Shown piece by piece: positions 33,187-44,190 of a stretch of 64,000 nt of DNA. The position numbers were made by a program, and so were the translations under genes. Positions within the stretch are counted from its first letter, which is position 1. The number at the start of each line of letters is the position of its first letter. The notes beneath the pieces are model-generated. The model ran no database searches and was not told where the DNA came from. It worked only from the letters and a program-made list of their open reading frames with translations. This DNA comes from Epiperipatus broadwayi. Taxonomy: Eukaryota > Onychophora > Udeonychophora > Euonychophora > Peripatidae. The DNA lies in assembly GCA_028023455.1 (NCBI GenBank), contig JAQFVV010006215.1:12503473-12567472 (forward strand), in the 5' to 3' direction.

Positions 33187-34007
33187 ATCATACCACTTAC
33201 ACCTTCTTAGACACTTTATCAATACTTTTATTTGTATTATTTGTATTACACTAACAGTTTTGATTAAGAGTATAAAACCAAGTCTTAATAAAGATTTCGG
33301 GGTAAGAACAATAATTTTATAAACAATTGTTAGTAATAATTAGAATTTGAAAAGGTTAAAAGAAAAAAGTTAAAGAAAATGACAATAGAGGGAGGGTTAA
33401 ACAAATACAAATTTTGAATTTTTTTGTCAGTTGGGTTTTGGTAATAGAATCAATAAGAAGTAAGTAATGTTTTGTAATAAAAAAATAATAATAATTTGTA
33501 ATGTGGGTAAAATTAATTGATAGAAATATTTAATAAAAAATAAGACAAGATTAGAAGTTGATTTTATAATATAAGAAAAATGATAATAATATGCATTAAA
33601 TAGTAAAATAAATGCTAAAGTTATAATTATTATATTAAATAATATTTAAAAAATAAAATAAAGTGATATAAAATAAATTAATATAAAATATTGATAAAAT
33701 TATTTAGAAGATAGGGTAATAAAATGGGAAATGATTATTTATAAAGAGCATATTAAAATGTATAATTACTTTTGTTTATATTGTGTATTAATTATATATA
33801 TACGGGCAAGTGTAATAATTGTATAATTATATATTTGAATATTGTAGCTCTGATGATGACTGCAGGACAGTCGCAACTGTTAGTGTAATACAAATAATAT
33901 AAATAAAAGTATTGATAAAATGTCTAAGAAGGTGTAAATGGTATGATATGTTATAATAGAAATCAATACATAGAAAAAGAAGAAGTAGAAAATTATATTA
34001 CTTCCAT
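33187..34007 (+). mobile_element. Ribozyme-bearing PLE derivative (821 bp) with 13-bp target duplication
   Basis: AAGTAGGAGGGAT occurs exactly at 33174-33186 and 34008-34020, on both sides of the insertion. The body (33255-33960) matches 52130-52776. The right end has the hammerhead (33829-33896) and the tail TTATATTACTTCCAT also seen at 16.49 kb. The left ~70 bp (33187-33258) are an inverted copy of sequence just 3' of the ribozyme (CACTTACACCTTCTTAGAC against GTCTAAGAAGGTGTAAATG). No ORF is present, so it is non-autonomous. An inverted partial pseudo-LTR at one end and a long variable target duplication fit PLE retrotransposition. Confidence 0.85.
33829..33896 (+). ncRNA. Hammerhead ribozyme, PLE type, GAAA mutated to GCAA
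   Basis: TATTTG-AA-TATT-GTAG-CT, CTGATGA, T, GACTG-CAGGA-CAGTC, GCAA, C-T-GTT, AG-TGT-AATA-CAAATA. Helix I pairs CT/AG, TATT/AATA and TATTTG/CAAATA around internal loops, and stem II has five perfect pairs. One core change (GAAA to GCAA) should abolish cleavage. Confidence 0.85.
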
Positions 34008-35449
34008 AAGTAGGAGGGATCTGTTTTAATTTCTTTCGTGTGCCTCATGGCTTTGCCACTTTTACACTATGTTTCAAGGTATCTAAATCTGTCACATTTT
34101 CGAAGGAATCTGCGTGTTTTAAAATGGCTTCATGAGCTATTGCATGTTTAATAGCAAACTTATATATTAGTGTAGACTTGTTTAGTAGCATGTCTCTAAG
34201 CTTCATGTTTATGATGTTCCATAATAGCGGGTTCAGTAACATTTTAATGGTAAACTTGAATTTGCATTCTTTTTCTAAAGCCCATAGTATTAAATCATAT
34301 ACAAGTATAGTTTCATTTGCGATTGCATCTTACCATGGAAACCAAGATATGCTATGAATTTTGACTTATTGGCATTTAATTTTATTAATAACTCCTCATA
34401 TGGGACTTCTTCAGGCAGCTTTGGGTTGCATAAACGATATGCCCAATTTAATAAATCTTATCCTGACATCACTAGTAAAAAGGCAACTTTCAGTTTATTC
34501 CATTTATGATCAATCATTTTTCCACATAGCTAATATATATCTGCCATTGTCCCAGATTTTTTTATATCAAAGATCATTGTTACATTGTTCTGCATATTTC
34601 TTGAATTATCCTAATCACTAATATATACTGATAATCTTTTCAGATTGTAAAGCTGGGTGCTGTAATATTCTTTGTTATCAAATTTTTACTGTGTCATATA
34701 ATATTTCACAGGTTGTCATAATATACTTTCGGGCTTCACAGATTGCTTCAATAACATAATATACTTTCGGCTCCACAGGTTACTCTAATGACTGCACCTC
34801 ATAATATATCTAGGCTGGTAAATCCTTAATATTTCACAGGTAAAATTCTTTGTCGACTGTGACATTAATGTATTAAGGGGTAAAACTATATTCTGGTAGC
34901 TGGATAATTAAATAACTTATGCAAAAAAACAAACACAAAAAGTTTAACAGTAAATTCAAGAGTTTATTTATTCTGAGTAACAATAATATTATTAGATAGA
35001 ATTAGTAAATTTACTGGTTAATTGCTACTTGAACACAGGATCAATCTAGATCATATAACAGTTCATATTTCTGATGAAAAATAATATATAAATCTCTCTT
35101 TACAACTAGTTCTGTAAGCACCTTATTCAAATATCTCTTGAGATAGTTTAATTAGATTATGACTAGAACTCTTCTTTACTGCTAATCTGATTTAGTCTAC
35201 ACTTAAAGAGTTTTCCAATCTGCTTTCAGTTCTTGCCTTTTCCTTCTCTCTTCACACTACTTCTGTAGACACTATTGACTGAACTGAACTGACAGAACAC
35301 CATTTAAAATTCTGCAGGCATTTTTATCAACTTTGCTAATTTGCATAAGGTTAGACTTTATTGACATGCAAATTAACCTGTTGCTTCTTGCAGCACACTA
35401 ATTTTCTTTTCTGTATATCATTTATTATTTCTGGAGTGCTTTAACACAG

Positions 35450-36689
35450 TCTATGCTGACCAATGTATATACACACACACAACTTTATAAATAAAGATAT
35501 GTATATATCCAGTCAGTATACAACACATATTTGAACTGAAGATGGGAATGTTTAAAAACAAGAAAAAAAAGTTATTTAGTTAAATAAAAAAAATATTTGA
35601 TTCAATTAGATCTCTAATCATTTTAACAATAAATAGCAAGAATCTCTGTTTTTTTAATTAATATAATTCTTGAAGACAATATAATTAATTATATACCCAA
35701 ATTAACAAATTGTAAAACAATATTAGACACTTATGGTGATTAAAAAGAATATTATAGCATGAATAAATAAGAGGTGTTTGGAAAAAATATAGCATGAACA
35801 AAAGTATTTCACAAAAACATATTTGTAAGAATAATGTAACTAGCTGCCTGAATAACGATATTTTATTTTAAAAAAAGAACACTAGACCCAAGACTTTTGC
35901 ACTATCAGTCAAAGTTTAACTATTTTTGAAAATCCTTGCTTCACTTTCATGGAAATGAATATCAGAAGAGGTTACTAATTTTAATTACTGAAGAAAATGA
36001 TTAACTGATGAAGAAATTTTAAAAAAACAACAAAATGACAAATACAATTTCGACAGATCTAAATGTGATGAGATTATTTTGTAGCTCATAAAATTTATAT
36101 CTAAAAAAAAAAAGAGGCTTATTAAATATTTTATGTAAAGCAGACACTTGCAGAAGTTTCAGGATTGCCAGATTTGGGGAAAAAGTGGAATGAAAAAAAG
36201 ATTTTAAAAGTGAATATAATGAAACAGGAAGGGAAAAAAAAAACATTAATGTTTTCAATTTTGAAGTTAAAGACATACAATATGTGCATGCTTCTTTTAT
36301 AAAAACATCCAAGTTCAATCTAATGTTATTCCAATGATTGTGGTTCAACTGGAAGTCAGCATTACAATAATAAATCAACTTCAGACCACTTATCTTTTTA
36401 ATATACAAGATGACCAATATTTTTTTCCTCTTTTAAATATAACTCATTTTCATTCTATTTACATATACCAATAATATGCATTGCTCCTGCCTGAAATATT
36501 TACAAAATATTCACTCTAAATATTTTCATTGTTCAAATTAGTAAATTATAAAAATAAAAACCAGCCTGAATTACTCTAGAGATTAATGCATATTACAGGA
36601 TTGCAGATTCATTTTCATAATTTTTAATAAACACAATAAAGATATCGCACATTCTGAAATGCTTTGGAATTACATATAAAAGAGTTTAT
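35450..36689. other. Intronic AT-rich DNA
   Basis: The 132-codon minus-strand frame at 36417-36019 is Phe/Leu/Lys-rich low-complexity translation without a recognisable domain and is not called. Nothing else is seen. Confidence 0.3.
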
Positions 36690-37229
36690 AATAGAAATTT
36701 TAAAACGGATTGATAACGAAATTGTAACAGTAGCCAAAGATGAATTCTATAAAATGGAGTGGTTGTTAAATGGGGTACTATTTGTAGCATTGTTCTGTCT
36801 AAGTTTGAAAATGCCTTAAAATAACAATGTCTACATGCGATACATAGATGATATTTTATATGTGCAGCGGAGGAGCAAATCAACAACATACGGCTTGAGC
36901 TTGAAAATACATCGCTTCTGGAATGGACTATTGAAGTAGAAAACATCAACCATGATATCAGTTTTCTTGACATGTATATCCCAAAAAATAAAACTGAGCT
37001 CGATTTTAAAATGAGGTTTAAACCTTTACAAATAAGGGCAGCCATTCATCCGATGTCAAAAGTCCCAATAGACCACAAACTGGCCAGCTTTAAAAGATTT
37101 TTATATAGAAACAAAAGTCTATGTAAATGTGAGGCTGACAGAAAAACAATAAAAATGCATACATTAATGATCAAGGGTTTGATTACAATCACAACAAGCT
37201 TATTAAAATGGTCGGTAAATTTTATATCA
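36690..37229 (+). pseudogene. PLE reverse transcriptase fragment, interrupted by the RTE LINE
   Basis: RYIDDILYV at ~36840 is the catalytic YxDD. After a frameshift comes EEQINNIRLELENTSLLEWT, then ISFLDMYI (the FLD thumb motif), then HKLASFKRFLYRNKSLCKCE and a basic tail. This aligns with the 43-kb PLE (KYLDVLV, HKLARLTSFLHRNQQLCKLE). The sequence stops at ~37229 where the RTE 3' tail begins, so the LINE landed inside the RT gene. The GIY-YIG domain expected beyond it is not recovered on the far side of the LINE. Confidence 0.85.
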
Positions 37230-37244
37230 ATGTCATCATCATCA

Positions 37245-37778
37245 TCAACCATTATCAATCCACAGCAGAATGAAGGTTTCTCCAAGTTCAATCCATCTTT
37301 TCCTATCTTTAGCTTCTCTTCTCCACATCACCCCTGCACACTTTCTTATTTCATCCACCCATCTCACATGTGGTCTCTTTCTGGGTCTTTTACAATCTCT
37401 TGGAATCCAGTTTAAAATTTCAATTGTCCATCTGTTATCATCTCTTCTAACAATATGTCCAGCCCAACTCCACTTCAGTCTTTTAATTTTTTCAATGAGG
37501 TCAGTAACACCTGTTTGTTCTCTTACCCATACATTGCGTTTTCGATCCCTTCTTGTTATTCCCAACATGCATCTCTCCATACTTCTTTGAGTGGTCTGAA
37601 GTCTCTGTATTGCTCTTCTATTAAGTGTCCAAGTCTCAGATCCATAAGTAAGAACTGGCAAAACACATTTATTAAAAACCTTCCTTTTCAAACACATAGG
37701 CATATTTCCTTTTAGTATCAAGTTATTTCTACCAAAAGCACTCCAACAAAGTTTAATTCTATGATTAATTTCATCCAT
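37245..37778 (-). pseudogene. RTE C-terminal domain
   Basis: Contains VLTYGSETWTL, the hallmark YG.E.W motif after the RT thumb. Further on are GHIVRRDDNRW and RPRKRPHVRWVDEI, typical of RTE and related LINE C-termini. It is continuous in sense with the RT ORF; about 210 bp of out-of-frame but recognisable coding (for example KSKVMFNRFS) joins them. Confidence 0.9.
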
Positions 37779-37996
37779 TATATTTCCATCTGTATTAATA
37801 ATCTGACCAAGGTATTTGTAACTGTTAACTTCTTCTAACTCATCATAATCTCTTTATTTTCATATTTTGAGAAAATCTATTAAACATTACTTTAGACTTT
37901 TTAACATTTATCTTTAGTACTACTTTCCTACTTTCATCTGATAACTCCTGCAACATTTCCTGTAGCTCTAAAGCATTATTTGCAAAAACAACTACA

Positions 37997-39118
37997 TCAT
38001 ACATCATCTGCAAAATCTAAATAACTTAAATAATCTCCATTTACTTTCACTCCTTTAGCTTCCCATTTTAATCCACAAAATACTTCTTGCAGCACTGCTG
38101 TAAAAAGTTTTGGAGATATGGAGTCACCCTGTCTTACACCCTTTTCAATGTTGATTTTCCTACTATCATTATGTAATCTAATTGTTGCTGTTGCATTTTT
38201 ATAAATATTCTTCAAAATATGACAATATCCTGGATCTACACCTTGATGATCCAATGCTTTAATCACTGAAGAAATGTTTATAGAATCAAATGCCTTTTCA
38301 TAGTCTATAAATCCTAAGCATAATGGCAACTCATATTCATTTGTCCTTTCTATAATTTCTCTCAATACCTGGATATGATCTACTGTACTAAAACCACTTT
38401 TAAATCCAGCTTGTTCTCTTGGTTGGTGGAAATCCAGTGTTTTCTGTAGACGAGTTGTAATTATCTTAGTAAAAATTTTGTATAAAACTGATAAAAGACT
38501 GATAGGTCTGTAATTTCTAATGTCTTCTTTATCACCTTTTTTAAATATTAATATTAATACTGCATTTTTCCAATCATCTGGTACATCTTTATCATTTAGA
38601 CATTTGGTATATAACTTTGCTAAAAAAATTTCTATTTCTTCACCTGCTTCTTTTAATATATCAATTACAATTCCATCATTACCTGGAGCCTTTCCTTTCT
38701 TCATAAATTTAATTGCATGTCTCACTTCCTCATTCAAAATTCTGGCCAATTCAGAAGATATAATACGTATAGGAGGCACTTGTTCTTTATTACTATATAA
38801 TTCTTGATAGAAGTCTTCTACACATTTTATGATGTCATCTCTCCTTTTAGTAATAATGCCATCTTTTTTTCTTATTGCAGATATAAATTTCCTACCAATA
38901 CCAAAATGTTGTTTTACACTCTTTAGACTTTTATTCTCTTCTACAGCATTCCTTGCTAGTTCACAATCATACTTTTTTACATCATTTTCAACTCTTTTCT
39001 GCACCATTTTACAAAATTCGAGATATTCAATCTTTTTTAATGCATCATTGTTGTATATCCTCATATTCCTTCTTTTCCTCATAAATTCTCTAGTGTCAGT
39101 AGAAATTTTATTGGTCAA
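37997..39118 (-). pseudogene. RTE reverse transcriptase
   Basis: A 373-codon frame with the canonical RT blocks in order: VPDDWKNAVLILIFKKGD, NYRPISLLSVLYKIFTKII, EQAGFKSGFSTVDHI, FIDYEKAFDSI (motif A Asp), GVRQGDSISPKLF (motif B) and YLDFADDV (motif C, FADD form). All catalytic Asp residues are present. The frame breaks directly after FADDV (37997), so the single-ORF polyprotein is no longer intact, although much of the sequence is well preserved and the insertion looks relatively recent. Confidence 0.95.
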
Positions 39119-39363
39119 TTGCTGCTTTTTTCTACCAGCTATCTTTGTTGCAGTTTTTAAAAGTGTATCGCTTATTTACCTATTAATGTCATTCAAATCT
39201 GAATCATGTTCAAATCTACTAATAATTGAAACCGATTTGTAAGTTCTAATTTAAATTCATTAGAATGTTTCTGAAGATTAGGAATATCAACTGCAAATAT
39301 TGTTTTTCTTCATAATTTTTGTCTCTCTAATTTTGCATTAACATGTATCTTACATCTTACTAA

Positions 39364-40206
39364 TCAATGATCACTTCCTGTGTTAAATTTATTAAGCATA
39401 TTACAATCTTGAAATATGTATTTTCGGTTAGTCAAAATATAATCCAATTCTGCCGTACCTTCATTTGGATGCTTCCATGTCCATTTCCTTTTAACATTTT
39501 TCTCAAAAAAAGAATTCATAATATAAAGTTTTTCTTTTTCTGCAAACTCCACAAGTCTATGTCCTCTCTCATTTCTATTACCATAACCAAAATTACCCAC
39601 AGCATTTTCATCTTTCATTTGTTTACCAATTCTAGCATTAAAGTCTCCCATACCAATTTTAAAATGTTGTTTACTCTGATCAAAAGCCTTTTGTACATCC
39701 ATATAAAAATCTTCTATAACTTCATCACTATGAGAATTTGTTGGGGCATAAACCTGAATTATCTGCATTTGGTATCCACTATTAAGTTGTAAAACTAATC
39801 TTGCCACTCTGTCTGATACACCATCAATCTCCACAATGCTATTCTTCCATTTTTTAATTATAATAAATCCTACTCCACTTGTATTTCCAATATTTGTGCC
39901 TTTATAGTAGAATACATGTCCACTTTTTAAATCAATTGTTTCTTCACCTTTTCTTCTAACTTCACAAAGTCTAATTATGTCCCATTTAATATAAGACAGT
40001 TCTTCTTCTAACTCTTGCAATCCTCCTTCACTTGAAAGTGATCTGCAGTTGTAAGTACCTAAATAAAAAGTCATCATCAAATGGCAGCCTGAGTCCGCAA
40101 TCAGGGGATTCTTAGCACCCTCCGCCTTCGGCCACCAACCGCTGCCTTGGTTGGTGACTTTACAGCCTCCTGGGAATAAGAGCCACGATTTATTTTTGTC
40201 TGTCAT
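39364..40206 (-). pseudogene. RTE apurinic-like endonuclease
   Basis: A 280-codon frame with the APE motifs: LGTYNCRSLSSEG, IIRLCEVRRKG (catalytic Glu), IIQVYAPTN, GMGDFNARIG (catalytic Asp/Asn), ELDYILTNRK and the terminal SDH. The N-terminal ~45 residues (PGGCKVTNQGSGWWPKA and LIADSGCHLMMTFYLG) match the leader common to RTE-type proteins. It nicks target DNA to prime reverse transcription. The first start used here is an ATG at 40206. The frame stops right after SDH. Confidence 0.93.
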
Positions 40207-40215
40207 GATTGTATA

Positions 40216-41761
40216 TATTGGAAAAAATATTCTTAAACTCGGAGGTAAAAAGCCAATAAACTTGCCATGCTGGCTAATGCGTGTTGGTGAGCTCTTGACA
40301 ATTTGTTGAACAATAGCAAAGACAAATTACCTGTGTAGAATGCTCTTCAGATGATCTATAAATTTGCATGTTCAAACCCATCCTGCAGGTCTATGTATTA
40401 TGAGGAATCTCATGCAAACAGATCCATGAGATTTGCCCAACAAGCCTATATATATATACAACAGAGCTAAACAAAAATTGAATACAGATCTATCTTTCTT
40501 AACTATAAATGCACCACTGATCATACATTTTCTCCACCCAATGTTAGAACAGTTTGTTCAGAAAGAGATGATAGGAAAAGAAAGTACAAAGAGGCTTGGG
40601 CAATTGCAAAGGATTCACATTCTACCAACAAAAAGGATTCATGTGTTTTTTTGTCTGGAAAATGGAATATCTAATTGCCTTATTTGCATATTGTGCCTCA
40701 TTTACATATATAAGCATACCTATTCTGCATAATTTTATTTAGCACTATGATTCTGACAGTGTTTTGCCAAAAGCTAGCTCAGTGCTATTAATTAGTTTAT
40801 AAATTGTTTTACCTTTTAACCAAATTTGAAATCTAAGAGAGTTTAAGAATTAAATAAACAACTGTAAAATTGTTAAAAATAATTTAAAAACATAAAACAA
40901 TGATTAGAAAGGAAAAAACAGATGTGACTGGAGCAGCAGATCAGGCAGAGGAAAAGTAAAAGGAAAAAATAAACAAAAAACCTTGTTTACTTGACAATAG
41001 CAAATAAATCCTTAAATGAATCTAGTATGAGAATTCATCATACTTGAAAACCACTCATTCATCTTGTCCATAAATGAAATAGAGAAAGCAGGTGGATTCT
41101 CATAAATAAGCATATATAAAATTTCTACTGATTGTTCAATTGTTCTCTTTATCATAATTTATTAAAGCATCTCCTTAAATTCTGTATTCACAGATCTAAA
41201 GTTATCATATCAATTCTCAATTTAGTTATCTTTGGTACCAAAAAGAGAATAATAATAAAACACAAAACATTATGTGACACAATGATATGTGTGCTTATTA
41301 CTAATAGTTAATCTATGTGCTTTTTACTAATAGTTAATCTATTTAGGAAAATGTAAATAAAGTTTTATTTTTTCCAAAACCATTTAATATTCAGCTCGAT
41401 AATGGAAATAATTTAACTACAAATTTGAAAATATATCAATTAATATAAAACAAGTTTTATTAAATGATAAATCAATTAATATAACATAGAACTATTAATC
41501 AGTAAAACATATCTATGTATTTAAAACTGATTATCCATATTTTTTAAATTTTATAAAAGATGCTGAATTATAGTAATGGCATGATCTTTTGTTGCTCTAC
41601 ATCTTATTACAATTAATTGTTTATACACTTAATTACTTACATGTCTTGCATTAAAAAATTTTTTTAATCATTTAAAATACATCCTAAAATAAACTCTATA
41701 TATCATAAAGTTATAGTCATAATATTATATTTTCAAATAAATAGGACAAAAATATATTTAC
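40216..41761. other. Intronic DNA between the LINE and the USP34 exon
   Basis: Some PLE-like or other repeat sequence may continue just right of the LINE (40216-40450), but I cannot align it to the 43-kb PLE. The 99-codon plus frame at 40433 has no recognisable domain. The rest is AT-rich. Confidence 0.3.
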
Positions 41762-41889
41762 CTGTTATTAGCCAAGTTTTCTAGACAGCCTTCAATAAAT
41801 TTTGAGCGAATTCGTCTATCGTTTGACCAGCAAACCAAATTACAAAGGATTTTTTCAGCTTCTTGAGCTAAACCTTCACCTAGTTTACA
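41762..41889 (-). CDS. USP34: USP34-type ubiquitin hydrolase, internal exon (128 bp)
   Basis: Minus-strand exon with acceptor AAATTTAG and strong donor GTAAAT after AATAACAG. It reads CKLGEGLAQEAEKILCNLVC, then WSNDRRIRSKFIEGCLENLA, then NN and two bases of Arg. The animal USP34 counterpart contains LINEAEKLLCSLVCW and RFIEGCLENLGNNR, so the match is close over the whole exon. Phase 2 at the 3' end joins the 28451-28540 exon exactly. This part belongs to the N-terminal helical-repeat region. Upstream exons should lie at higher coordinates on the minus strand; none was found in 41.9-64 kb, so that intron may exceed 22 kb. Confidence 0.88.
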
Positions 41890-43040
41890 CTAAATTTAAA
41901 AAATAATACTTTAAAACTTGTGTGTAAATATAAATATTGAAAGTTTAATAAAAACAAATGTCTATGTGCTTATTCAATTAAAGACAACCATAATATAACT
42001 AAAATAAGTAATAAATTAACAACTTGATTAATAAACTGAAATCTTAATCAGTAACAGTATTTTTATTAATCTGATTACTATACACCAAAATTGGAAATTA
42101 CTTCTAGATTATTGTCTGAATTTTAATATAAGATGTTGTTTAAGCATTAATAATTTACATGTGTGCAAGTTTAGAGTAATATGACTTTCAAATACTTCCA
42201 CAAATAAACCTCTAATAACGAATCATGCATAATATCAGAACATTTTCATTATCATATACATGTAAATATCGAGAATTTAATGAGATTAAACTGCTTCTAA
42301 TCCAATAAAGTTTGAGGTACAGGTTGAATAGGCTTTGCAAGAATATACTTTACACAATGGTTGATCTCACCAAAAAATTTTCCCTTTTATTTGTTTGATT
42401 TAGGTGACATTATCTTCTTTCAAACTAACATAATTGGAGTATTCTAATCCTAGGCCGTGTAAATATAATGATGAAAATAGTAACAACAATATAGTGATTT
42501 AACATCAAAAATTTTTAGTAATTCGCCCCCTTAAGTTTTTCCACTGTATGATTTGTGACATTTCATACAAAGTTACTTCCTTTCGTACCAGTTTTATTAT
42601 AGCATTTACTATTCAAACACCTTTCAATAATGCACGCATAAATTTTATGTTTGTTATTACGAATACTCAAAACAATCTAGTCATTAGATTTTATAATATT
42701 TAAAATATTGCTTGTCTGTGGCTTATTAAGTAAGGTTGACCACCTAGATCCATCACACGATCACAAAGTATTAAAGAAACCAACATAGCATGGCTGATCA
42801 TCAACACTTTAGACACTGATGTCACAAGAAAATTATGAGATGAGTTTAAGTATAACAATTTACTACAGTTATCCCATATTTTAAATTTGTAATCCTCAGC
42901 TCCTGTTACTATAAAACTATTTAGACAATTGCAGTCAACCTTTAAAAATTAAGTCATCATGACTTTGCCATAAAAAAGGTTTAGTATTTGCATGTAGGGA
43001 ATTTGATAACATGCTGCTTATCAACAATACGTAAAAAAAT
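41890..43040. other. AT-rich DNA, possible start of the PLE
   Basis: From ~42990 the sequence starts to read as PLE (INEIKNELQNS-like). Before that, nothing is recognised. Confidence 0.3.
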
Positions 43041-43506
43041 GTCATTAATGAAATTAAAAATGAACTCCAGAACAGCTCTCTCTCTTGACTTTAAACATAG
43101 AATGTGAAGATCTTAACAAGCAAGTAAAATATCTAGATGTGCTGGTTGAACGAGAACACACACACTTGATATACAAAATGTTTGTGAAGCCATTTGAAGT
43201 AAGAGACCATATCCAACCCAGTTCCATTACACCCACCAGCCATAAATTAGCTAGGCTCACATCTTTTCTGCACAGGAACCAACAGCTGTGTAAGTTAGAA
43301 GCAGACAGGAAGACAAATCTAATATTATACAGGGAAGACTTACTGAAGATGGGGTTCAAACACAGGCTGATCGACAGAAAGATCATACATTTCAACAATA
43401 AAGTAACCAACAATACACCCAATGTTGATACACACAGACTGCTGCTGCTGCTATACATTCCTAATTTACATAATAAATTTTATGCAATTTTAAACAGTTT
43501 CAACTA
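43041..43506 (+). pseudogene. PLE reverse transcriptase, C-terminal part
   Basis: The frame at 43085-43506 carries KQVKYLDVLVERE (thumb FLD-like motif), YKMFVKPFEVRDHIQPSS, SHKLARLTSFLHRNQQLC, EADRKTN and DLLKMGFKHRLIDRKI. This is the segment between RT and nuclease in Penelope elements and is homologous to 36972-37210. The catalytic part upstream is absent. It is followed after a C12 run by the GIY-YIG frame on the same strand. Confidence 0.85.
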
Positions 43507-43549
43507 ACTTTTCGTACCCCCCCCCCCCAGTTCTAACAGATTACTTAAC

Positions 43550-43816
43550 ATGAAAGATAAACTAACACTGGTTCAAACACCTCAAGCCATTTATAATATT
43601 GCACGCACTCATGCAAATTGTAGAGCCTCATATTATGGGGAAACCAAGGCAGCAATAGAAACCAGATTACTACAACACAAATATGCATACATCAAAGCTC
43701 AGTCAGATCCATCACATTCCATTTTTGCACTTCATCAGAAACTAACAGGCCACCAATGTGAACCACATGATATCAACCTGGTCTGCAAAAAAAGGCACGA
43801 CGTAAAAAGAAGTTAA
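43550..43816 (+). pseudogene. PLE GIY-YIG endonuclease
   Basis: Contains AIYNIARTHANCRASYYGET, then IETRLLQHKYAY. Y-N-I and Y-Y-G give the paired GIY-YIG strands, with the catalytic Arg (ETRL) and His (QHK) in place. A short C-terminal tail with CKKRHDVKRS follows. It is the best preserved nuclease in the window. The 43517-43528 poly-C run and a frame change separate it from the RT remnant. Confidence 0.87.
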
Positions 43817-43894
43817 CCGCAAAGATACATGCTTCGCGATCTCAAGGAAATGGAGTAATTAATCTTTGAACTTTGCATAATTTGCATATAATTA

Positions 43895-43955
43895 CTTCAC
43901 TCAGAGCTATGAAGATGAGAGCACGTCTCTTGAAAACACTTGCAGAGTAATATAT
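43895..43955 (+). ncRNA. Degenerate hammerhead-like motif at the PLE 3' end
   Basis: CACTCAGAGCT is followed by ATGAAGATGA, a clear stem GAGA-GCACG-TCTC, then TTGAAAAC and TTGCAGAG, which can pair with CTCAGAG-like sequence. The stem-GAAA arrangement and position fit a PLE hammerhead, but the CTGATGA box is not intact. Confidence 0.4.
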
Positions 43956-44190
43956 TTTTATTTTGTTTTTAAGTGAAAAGTAGCTTTGCGGTCAGGTGCC
44001 AATAGTGCCTATATTATTTTACAAATATATTTTTGCATGCAAAGTTTTCGATTTAGGTTTGAATTACAACATAAATATAATAGTAAATACTATAACTGAG
44101 CAGGGCTAGCTAGTCTGAAAATGCCTGGGTGACCAAATATAAACAATAAAATTATGAAATAAGTAACTTTCTCCAATTATGCATTATGTA

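Larger units (their letters stand above)
33072..34450 (-). pseudogene. Gypsy Gag with zinc knuckle, split by an insertion
   Basis: On the minus strand ~34449-34332 encodes LCNPKLPEEVPYEELLIKLN, the conserved Gag helix. 34242-34045 encodes the following LRDMLLNKSTL and AIAHEAILKHADSF segment. After the insertion at 33187-34007, a perfect CCHC knuckle (CFSCGVTDHLSKLC) lies at 33072-33113. Stops and frame changes occur between these parts. Cys-X2-Cys-X4-His-X4-Cys is the standard nucleocapsid knuckle that binds RNA. Confidence 0.8.
32460..35449 (-). mobile_element. Gypsy-type LTR retroelement remnant, minus strand
   Basis: In minus-strand order there are Gag (to ~33072), protease-like sequence (32684-32980) and the start of an integrase core (~32490-32650). 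RT and RNase H are missing between protease and integrase, so a large internal deletion has occurred. A ribozyme-bearing insertion (33187-34007) interrupts Gag. A possible LTR start (TGTGTTAAAGCACTCC on the minus strand) is at ~35449, but no second LTR copy is found. The element is dead. Confidence 0.7.
37230..40215 (-). mobile_element. RTE-clade non-LTR retrotransposon, nearly full length
   Basis: Minus-strand element with an APE endonuclease ORF (40206-39364), an RT ORF (39118-37997) and a C-terminal domain (37778-37245). It ends in a (GATGAT)n-type tail (TCATCATCATCATC on plus at 37232-37245), the known 3' signature of RTE/BovB LINEs. Frame breaks occur near 39360-39120 and 37990. Older fragments of the same family lie at 17.1 and 27.5-28.0 kb. 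Confidence 0.9.
28541..41761 (-). other. USP34: USP34 intron, about 13.2 kb, filled with transposons
   Basis: The interval between two consecutive conserved exons whose phases match. It contains a retrozyme cluster, a Gypsy remnant with a nested PLE derivative, and a PLE split by an RTE LINE. On the host transcript, the RTE, the Gypsy element and the hammerheads at 28.9 and 29.4 kb are sense; the hammerheads at 29.7 and 33.85 kb are antisense. Confidence 0.8.

Noticed and set aside
34660-35449. Complete 5' LTR for the 32.5-35.4 kb Gypsy element
   Set aside because: Only one possible TG end is seen and no matching second LTR is present in the window, so no boundaries can be set.
36005-36030. 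Hammerhead at AACTGATGAAGAAATTTT
   Set aside because: There is no stem II between the boxes; it is chance sequence in AT-rich DNA.
36019-36417. 132-codon minus-strand ORF as a gene
   Set aside because: Phe/Leu/Lys-rich translation of low-complexity DNA with no motif and no splice context.
38829-39242. 137-codon plus-strand ORF, and others across 37.2-39.8 kb
   Set aside because: Antisense shadows of the RTE ORFs on the minus strand, which carry clear RT and endonuclease motifs.
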